Assembly (NCBI RefSeq): GCF_000170895.1 | Contig: NZ_ABCS01000047.1 | Span: 1 to 64,000, forward strand | Direction: 5' to 3' | DNA: 64,000 nucleotides | Origin: Plesiocystis pacifica SIR-1 | GTDB lineage: Bacteria > Myxococcota_A > Polyangia > Nannocystales > Nannocystaceae | Part shown: in pieces, positions 17,937 through 26,442 of the stretch | Numbering within the stretch: the first letter of the stretch is position 1 | Layout of the letters: each line of letters starts with the position of its first letter | Translations under genes and position numbers: made by a program | Notes under the pieces: model-generated | Database searches by the model: none | What the model saw: the letters and a program-made list of their open reading frames with translations, nothing else | Told to the model about the DNA's origin: nothing

Positions 17937-20900
17937 GGCTCCGCGGGGGGGAACTCGGCGAGCTCGCGCCGGAGCTGGGTCGCTACCTCGCTCAGCTCCG
18001 CGGCATGAGTGGGATCGCGCTGCTGCTCGAGGGGCAGCCATTCGTCGAGGATCAGGAGGGCGCGCTGGGGGTTGCCGTCGGCGCCCTGGGTCAGCTCGAG
18101 GGCTCGCTCGTAGGCCTGGCTCGCGGCGCGGGGGTGCCCCTGGTGCCGCTCGAGGCGGGCGAGGAGCAGGGGCAGGCGCCACAGTCGGCGGTCGGTCGGT
18201 TGGGCGGCGGGGCTCTCCGCGGCCTCGCGAGCGCGCTGCAGGGCGAGCTCGTGCACGCCCTGCTTGGTGAGCGCCTCGATGATCACGAGGTCGCGGTGGG
18301 GGAGCGTTTCCGTGCGCGGCCCGAACACCTGGACCGCGAGCTCGCGCGCCTGCACGGCGAGCGCGTTGGCGCGGGCGAAGTCCTGGTCCTGGAGGGCGAG
18401 CAGGCTCTGGGCGTAGAGGGCCATGCCGCGGCTGTCGTCGTCGGCGGAGTAGATGTCGAGGGCTGCGCTGCGCTGGGCGGTCGCGGCTTCGTCCTGGCCC
18501 TGCTCGAGCAGGCAGTCGGCGAGGGCCATGTGGGCCTCGGCGGTCTTGGCGTGGTCGGGCCCGTGGCGCTCGACGTAGATGCCCAGGGCCTCGCGGATGT
18601 TGTGCTCGCCGAGCTCGGGTTGGCCCAGCTCCATCTCGGTCTTGCCCAGGGCCAGGGCGAAGTCGGCGACGCGCGGGTGCCGGGGGTCGAGGATGTCCCG
18701 GGACATCTTCAGGCCCAGGGCGTAGCGCTCCCGGGCGAGCCGCGTCTGCCCCTGGCTCAGCTCGACGCTGGCGATGTTCAGGTGCAGGGCGAGGTTCTGG
18801 GGGTGGTCGTCGCCGAGCAGCAGGCTCTGGCTGTCGAGCGCCGCCTCGAACTCCTGGTGGGCGAGCTCGAGCTCCCCGCGCATCTGGTGCACGGCCCCGA
18901 GGTTGTTGCGCGCGGCCGCGACCGATGGGTACTGCTCGCCGTAGTGGGTGCGCCACAGGTCGAGGGCGGAGTGGTAGTGGCTGGCCGCGCGGCCGAGGTC
19001 CTGACGCGACATCAGCAGCAGGGAGCCGAGGGAGTTGTGGAAGATGGCCAGCTCGGGGTCGTCGTCGCCGGACAGGCTGCGGTTGAGCTCGAGGCCCTCG
19101 ACGAGCAGGGCCTCGGCCTCGGTCCAGCGCTGCTGCTTGCGGTAGACGAGGGCCAGCTGCAGGTTGAGCATGGCCTCGATGTGCTTGCCGAGCTTCGCGT
19201 CGCGCACGAGGGCCTCGGTGACGAAGCCGATGGCCTCGGCGGCGTCGTACTGGCCCAGGGAGGCGTAGGTCCGCAGCAGCCAGATCTGGGCCCGCGCGCG
19301 GGTGACCTCGTCTCCGGCCCGGGTCGCGGCGTTGATGCTGTCGCGGCTGACCTCGGCGGCCTCTTCGTACTTGCCCAGGCCCCACAGCGCGCGCATGTGG
19401 GCGAGGGCGGCCCGGCCCTGGCCGCCGACGTCGCTGCGCTCGGCGGCCATGTCCGCGGCCCGGGTGCTCGACTCGAGGGCCTCCTTGTAGCGGCCGTGGT
19501 CGATGTAGGACTCGGCCTTGGCGACCTCGGCCTCGACGTCGAGGAGCTCGTCGCGGCGGGAGTCGCTGACGGCCTCGGGCTTGTCGATGTAGATCTTCTT
19601 GCACGAGTCCGGGGGCTCGAGGGACTGGACGGAGTCGAGGGCCCGGGCGACGGTCTTGGTGTCGGCTTGTTGGAGCACGGCGGTCAGGCCGGCGACGCGC
19701 CGCAGGCCGAGGTCGAGGCAGTGCATCTGCTCGGCCATGACCTCGAGGGGGACCTGCTTGCGGACCATGGTGGCTTCGCAGATCTCGGTGTTGAGCTCGC
19801 GCCAGTGATCGACGTGGGCGTCGAGCCCCGACTCCACGCGCTCGAGGGCGCTCTCGGCGAAGGGGGCCTTGGTGGCGCGGAAGCTCGCGGCGATGTTGTC
19901 GCGGACCTCGAGGTCCCAGATGCCGGTGAACTTGTCGGCGGGCAGCTCACACACGGCGCTCTGGGACGCGTCCGCCTTGCCCAGCTGGGTGAGGGTCAAG
20001 GTCGAGGCGACGAAGATGGCGGCCAGGCCTCCGCCGACTAGCCAGCGCCTTCGGTTCTGCGCGGGATCGCGGTGCAGGGCGCTGAGCAGCGCCTCCATGC
20101 TCTCGAAGCGGTTTGGAGGCTCGGGCGCGAGGCCGCGGATGACGGCGGTGTGCAGCCACGCGGGCACGTTGCTGTGCCGGGGGACCGGGCGGATCTCGTT
20201 GGCGAGCTTCGCGGCGCCGAGGGTGGCGCGGTCGCGGCCGGCGTAGGGGCGCTGGTGGTAGAGGGCCTCGTAGAGCGCCGCGCAAAACGAGAACTGATCG
20301 CTCACCGGGCCGACCTCGCCGCCGAGGTGCTGCTCTGGGGACATGTAGGCCGGCGTGCCCGCGATGGTGATCCGGCCGCCGATGCGCCGGAGCTCCGCGG
20401 AGGTTCTGGCCAGGCCGAAGTCGAGGACGCGGATGCGCCCGTCTCGGCCGAACATCGCGTTGCTGGGCTTGAAGTCGCGGTGGACGAGCTTGCGCTCGTG
20501 GGCGGCGGCGAGGCCCTTGCCCGCGTCGATGAACACGTCGACGATGGTCTGCCAGTCGTGGTCTTCGCCCATCCACGCGCGCAGGGACTGGCCCGCGAGG
20601 AACTCCATGACGATGAACAGGCCGGCGAGGCCGGGCTCTCGCTCGGCGCGCTCGATGGTCTGCACGTCGTGGACGGCGACGACGTTGGGGTGGGACAGCT
20701 GCGCGAGGGCCTTGGCCTCGATCAAGCGCTCGTCGAGGAACTCGCGGTCGACCTCGGCGTCGTCTTCTGCGAGCAACATCTTGATCGCCACGCGACGATC
20801 GAGCTGCGGGTCGTAGGCCGCCCACACCGAGGCGAAGGACCCCTGGCCGATGCGCTCGAGCAAGACGTAGCGATCGAGGCGCGTCAGCTCCGAGATGATC

Positions 20901-20971
20901 TCGAGCTCGCTGTTGGACGCGCTCGGCCCCGCCGAGGTCGAGCTGAACGACTCGACCTGCGTCTGTGCCAT
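17933..20971 (-). CDS. membrane-anchored Ser/Thr kinase with TPR-like tail (paralogue B)
   Basis: ATG at 20971 is preferred over an in-frame GTG at 20983, giving 1,012 residues. The kinase domain begins near residue 30: glycine loop GQGSFASV, catalytic Lys64 in VAIKML, HRDFKPSN at 164-171 and DFG at 184-186. A proline-poor juxtamembrane segment leads to one transmembrane helix (about 310-330). The outer part starts with the Cys-bounded domain found in paralogue A (CELPADKFTGIWD to PPDSC) and continues as TPR-like repeats (LDLWRTHYGEQYPSV type). Identity with paralogue A is high around the Cys-bounded domain and lower in the N-terminal leader, indicating a tandem duplication. The stop codon is embedded in the intergenic hairpin repeat. 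Substrate and ligand are unknown. Confidence 0.9.
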   Translation of the reverse strand: MAQTQVESFSSTSAGPSASNSELEIISELTRLDRYVLLERIGQGSFASVWAAYDPQLDRRVAIKMLLAEDDAEVDREFLDERLIEAKALAQLSHPNVVAVHDVQTIERAEREPGLAGLFIVMEFLAGQSLRAWMGEDHDWQTIVDVFIDAGKGLAAAHERKLVHRDFKPSNAMFGRDGRIRVLDFGLARTSAELRRIGGRITIAGTPAYMSPEQHLGGEVGPVSDQFSFCAALYEALYHQRPYAGRDRATLGAAKLANEIRPVPRHSNVPAWLHTAVIRGLAPEPPNRFESMEALLSALHRDPAQNRRRWLVGGGLAAIFVASTLTLTQLGKADASQSAVCELPADKFTGIWDLEVRDNIAASFRATKAPFAESALERVESGLDAHVDHWRELNTEICEATMVRKQVPLEVMAEQMHCLDLGLRRVAGLTAVLQQADTKTVARALDSVQSLEPPDSCKKIYIDKPEAVSDSRRDELLDVEAEVAKAESYIDHGRYKEALESSTRAADMAAERSDVGGQGRAALAHMRALWGLGKYEEAAEVSRDSINAATRAGDEVTRARAQIWLLRTYASLGQYDAAEAIGFVTEALVRDAKLGKHIEAMLNLQLALVYRKQQRWTEAEALLVEGLELNRSLSGDDDPELAIFHNSLGSLLLMSRQDLGRAASHYHSALDLWRTHYGEQYPSVAAARNNLGAVHQMRGELELAHQEFEAALDSQSLLLGDDHPQNLALHLNIASVELSQGQTRLARERYALGLKMSRDILDPRHPRVADFALALGKTEMELGQPELGEHNIREALGIYVERHGPDHAKTAEAHMALADCLLEQGQDEAATAQRSAALDIYSADDDSRGMALYAQSLLALQDQDFARANALAVQARELAVQVFGPRTETLPHRDLVIIEALTKQGVHELALQRAREAAESPAAQPTDRRLWRLPLLLARLERHQGHPRAASQAYERALELTQGADGNPQRALLILDEWLPLEQQRDPTHAAELSEVATQLRRELAEFPPAEP

Positions 20972-21189
20972 GGGGTCATGCACCCGGTGAAGGTAGCTCT
21001 ACACCATGGCCATTTCGACCCCAGGCGCCGGTAGAGAACGCAATTTAGGGGGATTGCTTTGGAACTTTTCCACCTGCGTTGGGGATGAACGCCCCAGCAG
21101 GGAAAAACTCCCGAAGTCCGTCGAGGAAAACGCCCCAAGCCGCACCCCGCGTCGCAGCGAGAGGCGATCCGAGCGCACTCGAACGGCAC

Positions 21190-22107
21190 TCAGGGCGCGC
21201 GGCCCTCGGCCTCGACGCGCTTGCGGGCACGCTTTTCGCGGCGCTTGGTCCCGTCGAAGAAGGCGCCCGCGTGCAGGCCCAGGTAGAAGCGAAAGCGCTT
21301 GTTGTTCTCGGCGTAGTGGATGAGCTGCGACTGCATCCCGCCGACGGCGAGGGCGAAGGTGAGCGCCGTGCGATCGATGCGGCTGGTGACCGAGAACTCA
21401 CCCATCACGACATGATTGCGCGAGATCCACGGCTGCTCGAGGGCCGTGCTCAGGGGCGCGAGGCGCCTGGGGCCCGAGGCCAGGGTCCAGTCGAAGCCGT
21501 AGCCGAACGCGGCGCCCACGACCTTGCCCTGGACGCCCACGTAGGCCTGGGGGAAGAGCGAGACGGGCTGGGCGTTGCGGGTGTTGGCCACGTTCCCGCC
21601 GATGCCGAGGGCCAGGCGGACCATGACGTACTTGAGGAACTGCGCCTGGTAGCCCAGGTCGAGGTGCATGGGCGCGTAGTGGAAGCGCTCGAACTCCTGC
21701 GTATTGTCGTTGAAGGCCCGGGTCAGGCGGACGTAGTGGGCGTGCAGGGTCAGGCGGAAGCGGTGCGTCCGGGGGAGCTCGCGGCCGCGGGGATCGACCT
21801 CGCCCATGCTCGTGTCAAAGTTGCGATCGCGGCTGCGCTTGGCGGCGATGGGCGGCAGGCCGACGAACATCGCGGGCATGGCCGGCGGGGCGCTCAAGCG
21901 CGGCTCGACGAGCTCGGGGAGCGCGGGCAAGTCGGCGAGCTCCGGGAGGGCGTCGCGCTCGGCGGGCTCGGGCCCTTCGCTCGGGCGCGGGGTGTCCTCG
22001 AGCTGCGCCGCGTCGGCGCTCCGGGGCAGGAGCGCGAGGGTGCACGCGAGCGCGAGCGAGGCCAGCGCGGACGAGGCGGGGTCGAGGAGGCTGCGGCCGC
22101 GACTCAC
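21190..22107 (-). CDS. exported protein, probable outer-membrane beta-barrel
   Basis: The gene is unrecognised. I choose the GTG at 22107 because it gives a compact signal peptide (hydrophobic stretch ALASLALACTLALL ending SADAAQ); an in-frame GTG at 22155 would add 16 residues. Mature residues to about 95 are Pro/Glu-rich and disordered-looking. The rest alternates hydrophobic and polar residues in strand-sized blocks (HRFRLTLHAHYVRLTRAF, MVRLALGIGGNVA, AYVGVQGKVVGAAFGYGF, RFRFYLGLHAGAFF). That pattern suits an outer-membrane barrel. The protein ends in a basic tail (KRREKRARKR), unusual for a barrel that normally ends in an aromatic residue. It stands alone between minus-strand neighbours. 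Confidence 0.7.
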   Translation of the reverse strand: MSRGRSLLDPASSALASLALACTLALLPRSADAAQLEDTPRPSEGPEPAERDALPELADLPALPELVEPRLSAPPAMPAMFVGLPPIAAKRSRDRNFDTSMGEVDPRGRELPRTHRFRLTLHAHYVRLTRAFNDNTQEFERFHYAPMHLDLGYQAQFLKYVMVRLALGIGGNVANTRNAQPVSLFPQAYVGVQGKVVGAAFGYGFDWTLASGPRRLAPLSTALEQPWISRNHVVMGEFSVTSRIDRTALTFALAVGGMQSQLIHYAENNKRFRFYLGLHAGAFFDGTKRREKRARKRVEAEGRAP

Positions 22108-22240
22108 GGATAGAGCATCCGAGCCGAGGTGCCCGCTGTCAAACCGGCGACGCACGAATTCGCCGGTTCACCCCAGGCTCGGGGCGCGCGGGCGGAAAGC
22201 GTGAAGGCTCCGCGAGCGCGCGGCCATGGACGCCGGGGTC

Positions 22241-23209
22241 TCAAGAGAGCGCCGGCAGGACCACGATGTCGAGGAGCACCGCCGCGAAGTAGGCGATGCT
22301 GATCCACCCGTTGAGGTCGAAGAAGGCCTTGTCGATGCGGCTGAGATCGTCGGGGCGGACGATCCAGTGCTCGTAGATCAGGATGGCCACGACCAGCCCG
22401 GCGCCCACGAGGTGGGCCGGGCCCATGCCCGCGAGCCAGTGCAGGGCGCCCAGGGCCGCCGCCGTCAGCAGGTGCAAGGCCGCGCTGAACACGAGGGAGC
22501 CGCGCACCCCGAAGCGGGCGGGGATGGAGTTGAGCCCCGCGCCGAGGTCGAAGTCGCGGTCCTGGAGGCTGTAGAGGATGTCGAAGCCGGCGACCCAGGT
22601 GCCGACGGCGACCATCATCACCGAGGGCAAGAGCGCGCCCTCGAGGCCGCCGGTGATCGCCACCCAGGCGCCGCCCGGGCCGAGGGCGAGGGCCAGGCCG
22701 AGGATGAGGTGGGCCGACCACGAGAAGCGCTTGAACAGGCTGTAGCCCCCGACGATCACCAGGCACAGCGGCGAGAGCAGCAGGGCGGTCGTGCCCAGGG
22801 CGCCCGCGGCCCCCACGAACACGGCGCTGGCGAGGACGGTCAGCACGATCGCCGCGCGCAGGCTGATCTTGCCCGCAGGCAGCTCGCGGTTGGCCGTGCG
22901 GGGGTTGGCCGCGTCGATGTCCCGGTCGACGATGCGGTTGAAGCCCATGGCGGCCGTGCGGGCGCCGGTGAACGCGAGGACGATCCACACCAGCTTCAGC
23001 CAGGTCATGCCCACGCCGTCGCCGAGGCCCGTGGTGGTGGCTGCTCGGTGGGCGAGGATGGCCGAGGCGAGGGTGAAGGGGAGGCCGAAGATGGTGTGGC
23101 TCAGGCGGACGAGGCTGGCGTAGTGGACCAGGGTCGACCACAGCCCGGTCGCGGGCACGGTTGGCGCGTCCTGCGGGGCGGGATCGGCGGGAGGGCTGGG
23201 CTCGGCCAT
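22241..23209 (-). CDS. UbiA-family polyprenyltransferase
   Basis: This 322-residue integral membrane enzyme transfers a polyprenyl chain to an aromatic quinone precursor. Both Asp-rich motifs are present: NRIVDRDIDAANPRT in the first half and DILYSLQDRDFD in the second, with about eight or nine hydrophobic helices between and around them. The phrase ANRELPAGKIS after the first motif fits the UbiA/MqnP branch. In an organism making menaquinone this would be the futalosine-pathway MqnP or 4-hydroxybenzoate prenyltransferase; the sequence alone does not decide, so no symbol is given. Start is the ATG at 23209, giving a Pro-rich N-terminus ahead of the first helix. It is divergent from the next gene, with a 73-bp shared upstream region. 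Confidence 0.88.
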   Translation of the reverse strand: MAEPSPPADPAPQDAPTVPATGLWSTLVHYASLVRLSHTIFGLPFTLASAILAHRAATTTGLGDGVGMTWLKLVWIVLAFTGARTAAMGFNRIVDRDIDAANPRTANRELPAGKISLRAAIVLTVLASAVFVGAAGALGTTALLLSPLCLVIVGGYSLFKRFSWSAHLILGLALALGPGGAWVAITGGLEGALLPSVMMVAVGTWVAGFDILYSLQDRDFDLGAGLNSIPARFGVRGSLVFSAALHLLTAAALGALHWLAGMGPAHLVGAGLVVAILIYEHWIVRPDDLSRIDKAFFDLNGWISIAYFAAVLLDIVVLPALS

Positions 23210-23282
23210 GGACGGGCGCAGCGTAGCGCATGGCGGGGTGGGGGGCCTTGAACCCTGGCGGGGGGCTCCTATGCTCCGGCCC

Positions 23283-24287
23283 ATGACGAGCCTCCCCACC
23301 TGGGCTGCCGCGCTCGGCACTCCCGCGCGGCTGACGATGTTCGAGACGCAGGTCCGCGGGTGCCTGCAGGCCTGCGTGGACGAGCAGCTCCACGGGCGCG
23401 AGGCCAGCGCGAGCCTCGACGGCGGGGTCGCGAGCGTGCGGATGCGTCGGGGCGAGGGACGCCGCGGTTGGATGCAGGCCCAGCTCGGGCTCATGAACCT
23501 CGCCCAGCGCTGGGCGGTGGAGGTGCCCGGCGACGCGGGGGAGACTGACGCCGAGAGCGTCGCTCGGGGCCACGCCCTGATCGCCGAGCACGTCGCGGTC
23601 TCCGTGCGGCGCATGGCCCAGGCCGAGCACGACGACCAGGCGCTGCGCCCCGAGGCGCTGCGGGTGCGCCTGATGAACGAGCGCCACGCGGTCGAGTACG
23701 CCGAGGGCCTGGTCCAGCGCCGCCTCGCCCGAGGGCTGCACGCGGCCCTGGTCTTCGACCTGCCCGAGGTGTTGCGCCCGCTGACGCCCGAGCGCGCGGC
23801 GAGCTGGGAGCGGGAGCTCGACGCGGTGTGGGCCGAGGCCCTCGAGCGGACCCAGGCGGGCCTGAGCGAGGGGGAGGGCGCGGTGGTGGTCGAGCGCCTG
23901 CGCCTGTTCGACCGCGTGCCGGTGCTCGCGATCACCGGCGACAGCTTCCTGACCACCTCGCGGATCCTCGACCTGGGCGCGGTCCTCGACGCCGCCGAGC
24001 TCGGCGAGGGCTGGCGCGAGTTGGGGGCTGTGGTCGTGACACCCAACCGGCACACGGCGCTGGCCCATGCCCTGGGCGGATCGACGGACTTGGCGACGGC
24101 GCTGGCGGCCCTGCAAAAGGCCGCGGCCTCGCTCTACGAGCAGGGCCCGGGCTCGCTGTCTCCGGAGCTCTACTGGTGGCGCGGCGGCGCCCTCGAGCAC
24201 ATCCACGCCGGCCGCGACCGCTCGGGACGCCTGATGCTCGGGGCGCCAGAGGCCTTCATGCGCGAGGTCGTGGGGGAAGCGGGCTGA
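23283..24287 (+). CDS. hypothetical protein, 334 aa
   Basis: I do not recognise this family. The ATG at 23283 follows a short intergenic region shared with the divergent prenyltransferase gene. The protein is soluble, rich in Leu, Glu, Arg and Ala, and predicted mostly helical in the first two thirds (LRVRLMNERHAVEYAEGLVQ). A beta-like stretch follows (VPVLAITGDSFLTTSRIL and LGAVVVTPNRHTALAH). No signal peptide, membrane helix or obvious catalytic motif is present. Codon use (strong G/C third positions) matches its neighbours and supports it as a real gene. It ends 55 bp before the uracil-DNA glycosylase gene; any link to that repair gene is only positional. Confidence 0.75.
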   Translation: MTSLPTWAAALGTPARLTMFETQVRGCLQACVDEQLHGREASASLDGGVASVRMRRGEGRRGWMQAQLGLMNLAQRWAVEVPGDAGETDAESVARGHALIAEHVAVSVRRMAQAEHDDQALRPEALRVRLMNERHAVEYAEGLVQRRLARGLHAALVFDLPEVLRPLTPERAASWERELDAVWAEALERTQAGLSEGEGAVVVERLRLFDRVPVLAITGDSFLTTSRILDLGAVLDAAELGEGWRELGAVVVTPNRHTALAHALGGSTDLATALAALQKAAASLYEQGPGSLSPELYWWRGGALEHIHAGRDRSGRLMLGAPEAFMREVVGEAG

Positions 24288-24342
24288 TCCCGACCCAGAG
24301 GTTGGCATGCGCCACCGATTGAGCCGATGATGCGGCCGTCCC

Positions 24343-25050
24343 ATGTCCGACGCCTTCCCGCCCATCCCCGATAGCTGGTCCGAGGCCCTCGAAGCCGACC
24401 TGGGCCAGCACAGCCTCGATCTGCGCAACCTCCAGGGCCTCCAGGACTTCGTAGCCAAAGAGCGCGCGGAGCATCAGGTGTTCCCGCCGACCGACGAGGT
24501 GTTCGCGGCCCTCGAGGCCACACCCTTGGATGGGGTCCGCGCGGTCATCCTCGGCCAGGACCCCTACCACGACGACGGCCAGGCCCACGGCCTGTGCTTC
24601 TCCGTTCGGCGGGGCGTCAAGGTGCCGCGTTCGCTGCACAACATCTACAAGGAGCTCGCCGCGGACATCGAGGGCTTCACGGCCCCGGACCACGGCTGCC
24701 TCGAGGCCTGGGCCGAGGAGGGCGTGCTATTGCTCAACACCGTGCTGACCGTTCGCGCCCACAAGGCCAACTCGCACCGCAAGAAGGGCTGGGAGCGCTT
24801 CACCGACACGATCATCGCCGCCTGTGCCCGCCGAGAGCAGCCCATGGTGTTCGTGCTGTGGGGCAAGCCGGCGCAGCAAAAGCAGGCGCTCATCGAGGGC
24901 CACGGCGAGGGGCGCCACCGCGTCCTCAAGTCCGCCCACCCCTCGCCCTTGTCGGCGCGCAACGGCTTCTTTGGCAGCAAGCCCTTCTCGACGACCAACG
25001 CCCAGCTCGAGGACTGGGGCCAAGCGCCCATTGACTGGAGGCTCGATTGA
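24343..25050 (+). CDS. ung: uracil-DNA glycosylase, family 1
   Basis: The enzyme removes uracil from DNA to start base-excision repair. At 235 residues it has the usual length. The water-activating motif GQDPYHD, the Phe stacking position in GLCFSV, LLLNTVLTV, and the C-terminal HPSPLSA motif with the catalytic His and the leucine that inserts into DNA are all present. Start is the ATG at 24343. The stop overlaps the next gene (arsH) as TTGA, giving translational coupling. A second, unrelated glycosylase (family 4-like) lies at 57,479-58,873. Cytoplasmic monomer by family knowledge. Confidence 0.96.
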   Translation: MSDAFPPIPDSWSEALEADLGQHSLDLRNLQGLQDFVAKERAEHQVFPPTDEVFAALEATPLDGVRAVILGQDPYHDDGQAHGLCFSVRRGVKVPRSLHNIYKELAADIEGFTAPDHGCLEAWAEEGVLLLNTVLTVRAHKANSHRKKGWERFTDTIIAACARREQPMVFVLWGKPAQQKQALIEGHGEGRHRVLKSAHPSPLSARNGFFGSKPFSTTNAQLEDWGQAPIDWRLD

Positions 25051-25799
25051 GCAGCGACTACCGCGACGGGAACCCGCCGGCGCTCGCCCTGCCGCGCTTT
25101 CCCGACGCGCCCAAGCTCGAGCTGCGCCTGGATCCGCCCAAGATCCTGCTGCTCTACGGCTCCCTGCGCGAGCGCTCCTACAGCCGCCTGCTCGCCGAGG
25201 AGGCCGGGCGCGTGCTCGAGGGCCTGGGCTGCGAGGTCCGCTTCTTCGACCCCAAGGACCTGCCGGTCAAGGCCCCAGGCCTCGACGATCACCCCGAGGT
25301 CCAGCGCCTGCGCGCGCTCTCGCTGTGGTCCGAGGGGCAGGTGTGGTCGTGCCCGGAGATGCACGGGACGATCACCGGCGTGTTCAAGAACCAGATCGAC
25401 TGGATCCCGCTGTCGATCGGTTCGGTGCGCCCGACCCAGGGTCGGACCCTCGCCGTCATGCAGGTCAACGGCGGCTCGCAGAGCTTCAACACCGTCAACA
25501 CCCTGCGCGTGCTCGGCCGGTGGATGCGGATGTTGACCATCCCCAACCAGTCCTCGGTGGCCAAGGCCTACCAGGAGTTCCACGACGACGGGCGCATGAA
25601 GGACTCGGCCTACCGAGACCGCGTGGTCGACGTGATGGAGGAGCTCTACAAGTTCACGATCTTGACCCGGGACATCCGCGAGTTCCTGGTCGATCGCTAC
25701 AGCGAGCGCCGCGAGGCCGAGGCCAAGGCGGCCCGGGATGCGCTCTTGGATCCGGACAACCCCAAGCACCGCATCCAGGCCGACGGCTCGGGCCTGTAG
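25047..25799 (+). CDS. arsH: ArsH-like NADPH-dependent FMN reductase
   Basis: This 250-residue flavodoxin-fold protein matches ArsH, which uses NADPH and FMN to oxidise organoarsenicals or reduce quinones and metals. Seen are the N-terminal extension, FMN-phosphate loop YGSLRERSYSR, FFDPKDLPVK, the CPEMHGTITGVFKNQIDW segment, and GGSQSFNTVNTLR with LGRWMRML. It starts at a TTG (25047) overlapping the ung stop as TTGA. No arsenite pump, arsenate reductase or ArsR lies nearby, so the gene may serve general redox or oxidative-stress roles here. ArsH assignment rests on several motifs; other FMN reductases share only the first. Confidence 0.9.
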   Translation: MSSDYRDGNPPALALPRFPDAPKLELRLDPPKILLLYGSLRERSYSRLLAEEAGRVLEGLGCEVRFFDPKDLPVKAPGLDDHPEVQRLRALSLWSEGQVWSCPEMHGTITGVFKNQIDWIPLSIGSVRPTQGRTLAVMQVNGGSQSFNTVNTLRVLGRWMRMLTIPNQSSVAKAYQEFHDDGRMKDSAYRDRVVDVMEELYKFTILTRDIREFLVDRYSERREAEAKAARDALLDPDNPKHRIQADGSGL

Positions 25800-25871
25800 C
25801 TCATCTGCGGGCCGTTCTCGCCGGCAAAAAAACGTTGGGATCACTCGCTGCCCTGGGTGCACTGCCCAGGC

Positions 25872-26336
25872 ATGCAATCGTCTGACACCGCTCCCCGTCC
25901 CCGCCTGGCCATGGGCCGTCGCCGCGCCCTGCGAGCCTTCACCGGGCTCGCGGCCCTCGGCCTCGCCTTCACCGCAGCCCCGGCCGTCTCCCAGGCTTGG
26001 AGTGTCTACAACTTCACCGACGAGCCCACGCCCAAGCTCAAACTCGTCGAAGACGCAGCCGGGGACCTGGTGCTGGCTGACGGAGACGTCCAGGGTGACC
26101 ATCTGACCAGCGCCTTCTCGGGCACCTCCGTGACCGTGATCCTCAAGGCGCCCGCGGGCTGGACCCTCGACTCGGTCAGCTGGTCGGGCGGTAGCGGGGG
26201 CGTCTTGACCGTGCCCGCCCCGGGCGTGGAGGAGACCCACACCTTCACCTACGTGGCGAGCCAACCGGCGACGGGGACCTCGGGCACCGGCGCAGGGTCG
26301 TTCAAGATCCGGCGCGCGGGTTCTGGGGGCACCTGA
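25872..26336 (+). CDS. small exported protein with Tat-like signal
   Basis: The gene encodes a 154-residue protein of unknown family. ATG at 25872 is preferred; a GTG at 25857 would only lengthen the leader. The N-terminus has GRRRALRAF before a hydrophobic core (TGLAALGLAFTAAPA) and an AxA-like site at VSQA, resembling a twin-arginine or Sec signal. The mature part is a small beta-rich, immunoglobulin-like domain (VTVILKAPAGWTLDSVSW, THTFTYVA) and a Gly/Ser/Thr-rich end. The stop overlaps a 12-bp palindrome, CTGAAGCTTCAG (26333-26344). It is likely periplasmic or secreted. Function unknown. Confidence 0.7.
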   Translation: MQSSDTAPRPRLAMGRRRALRAFTGLAALGLAFTAAPAVSQAWSVYNFTDEPTPKLKLVEDAAGDLVLADGDVQGDHLTSAFSGTSVTVILKAPAGWTLDSVSWSGGSGGVLTVPAPGVEETHTFTYVASQPATGTSGTGAGSFKIRRAGSGGT

Positions 26337-26442
26337 AGCTTCAGACTCGGCGCAGCCTCGATGCGGGGACCCGGACGGGGACCGGCCAAGGGGCTGCAAA
26401 AAAAGACTCGACGGCTCCTGGGATATCGGTCATGAGCAAGCC

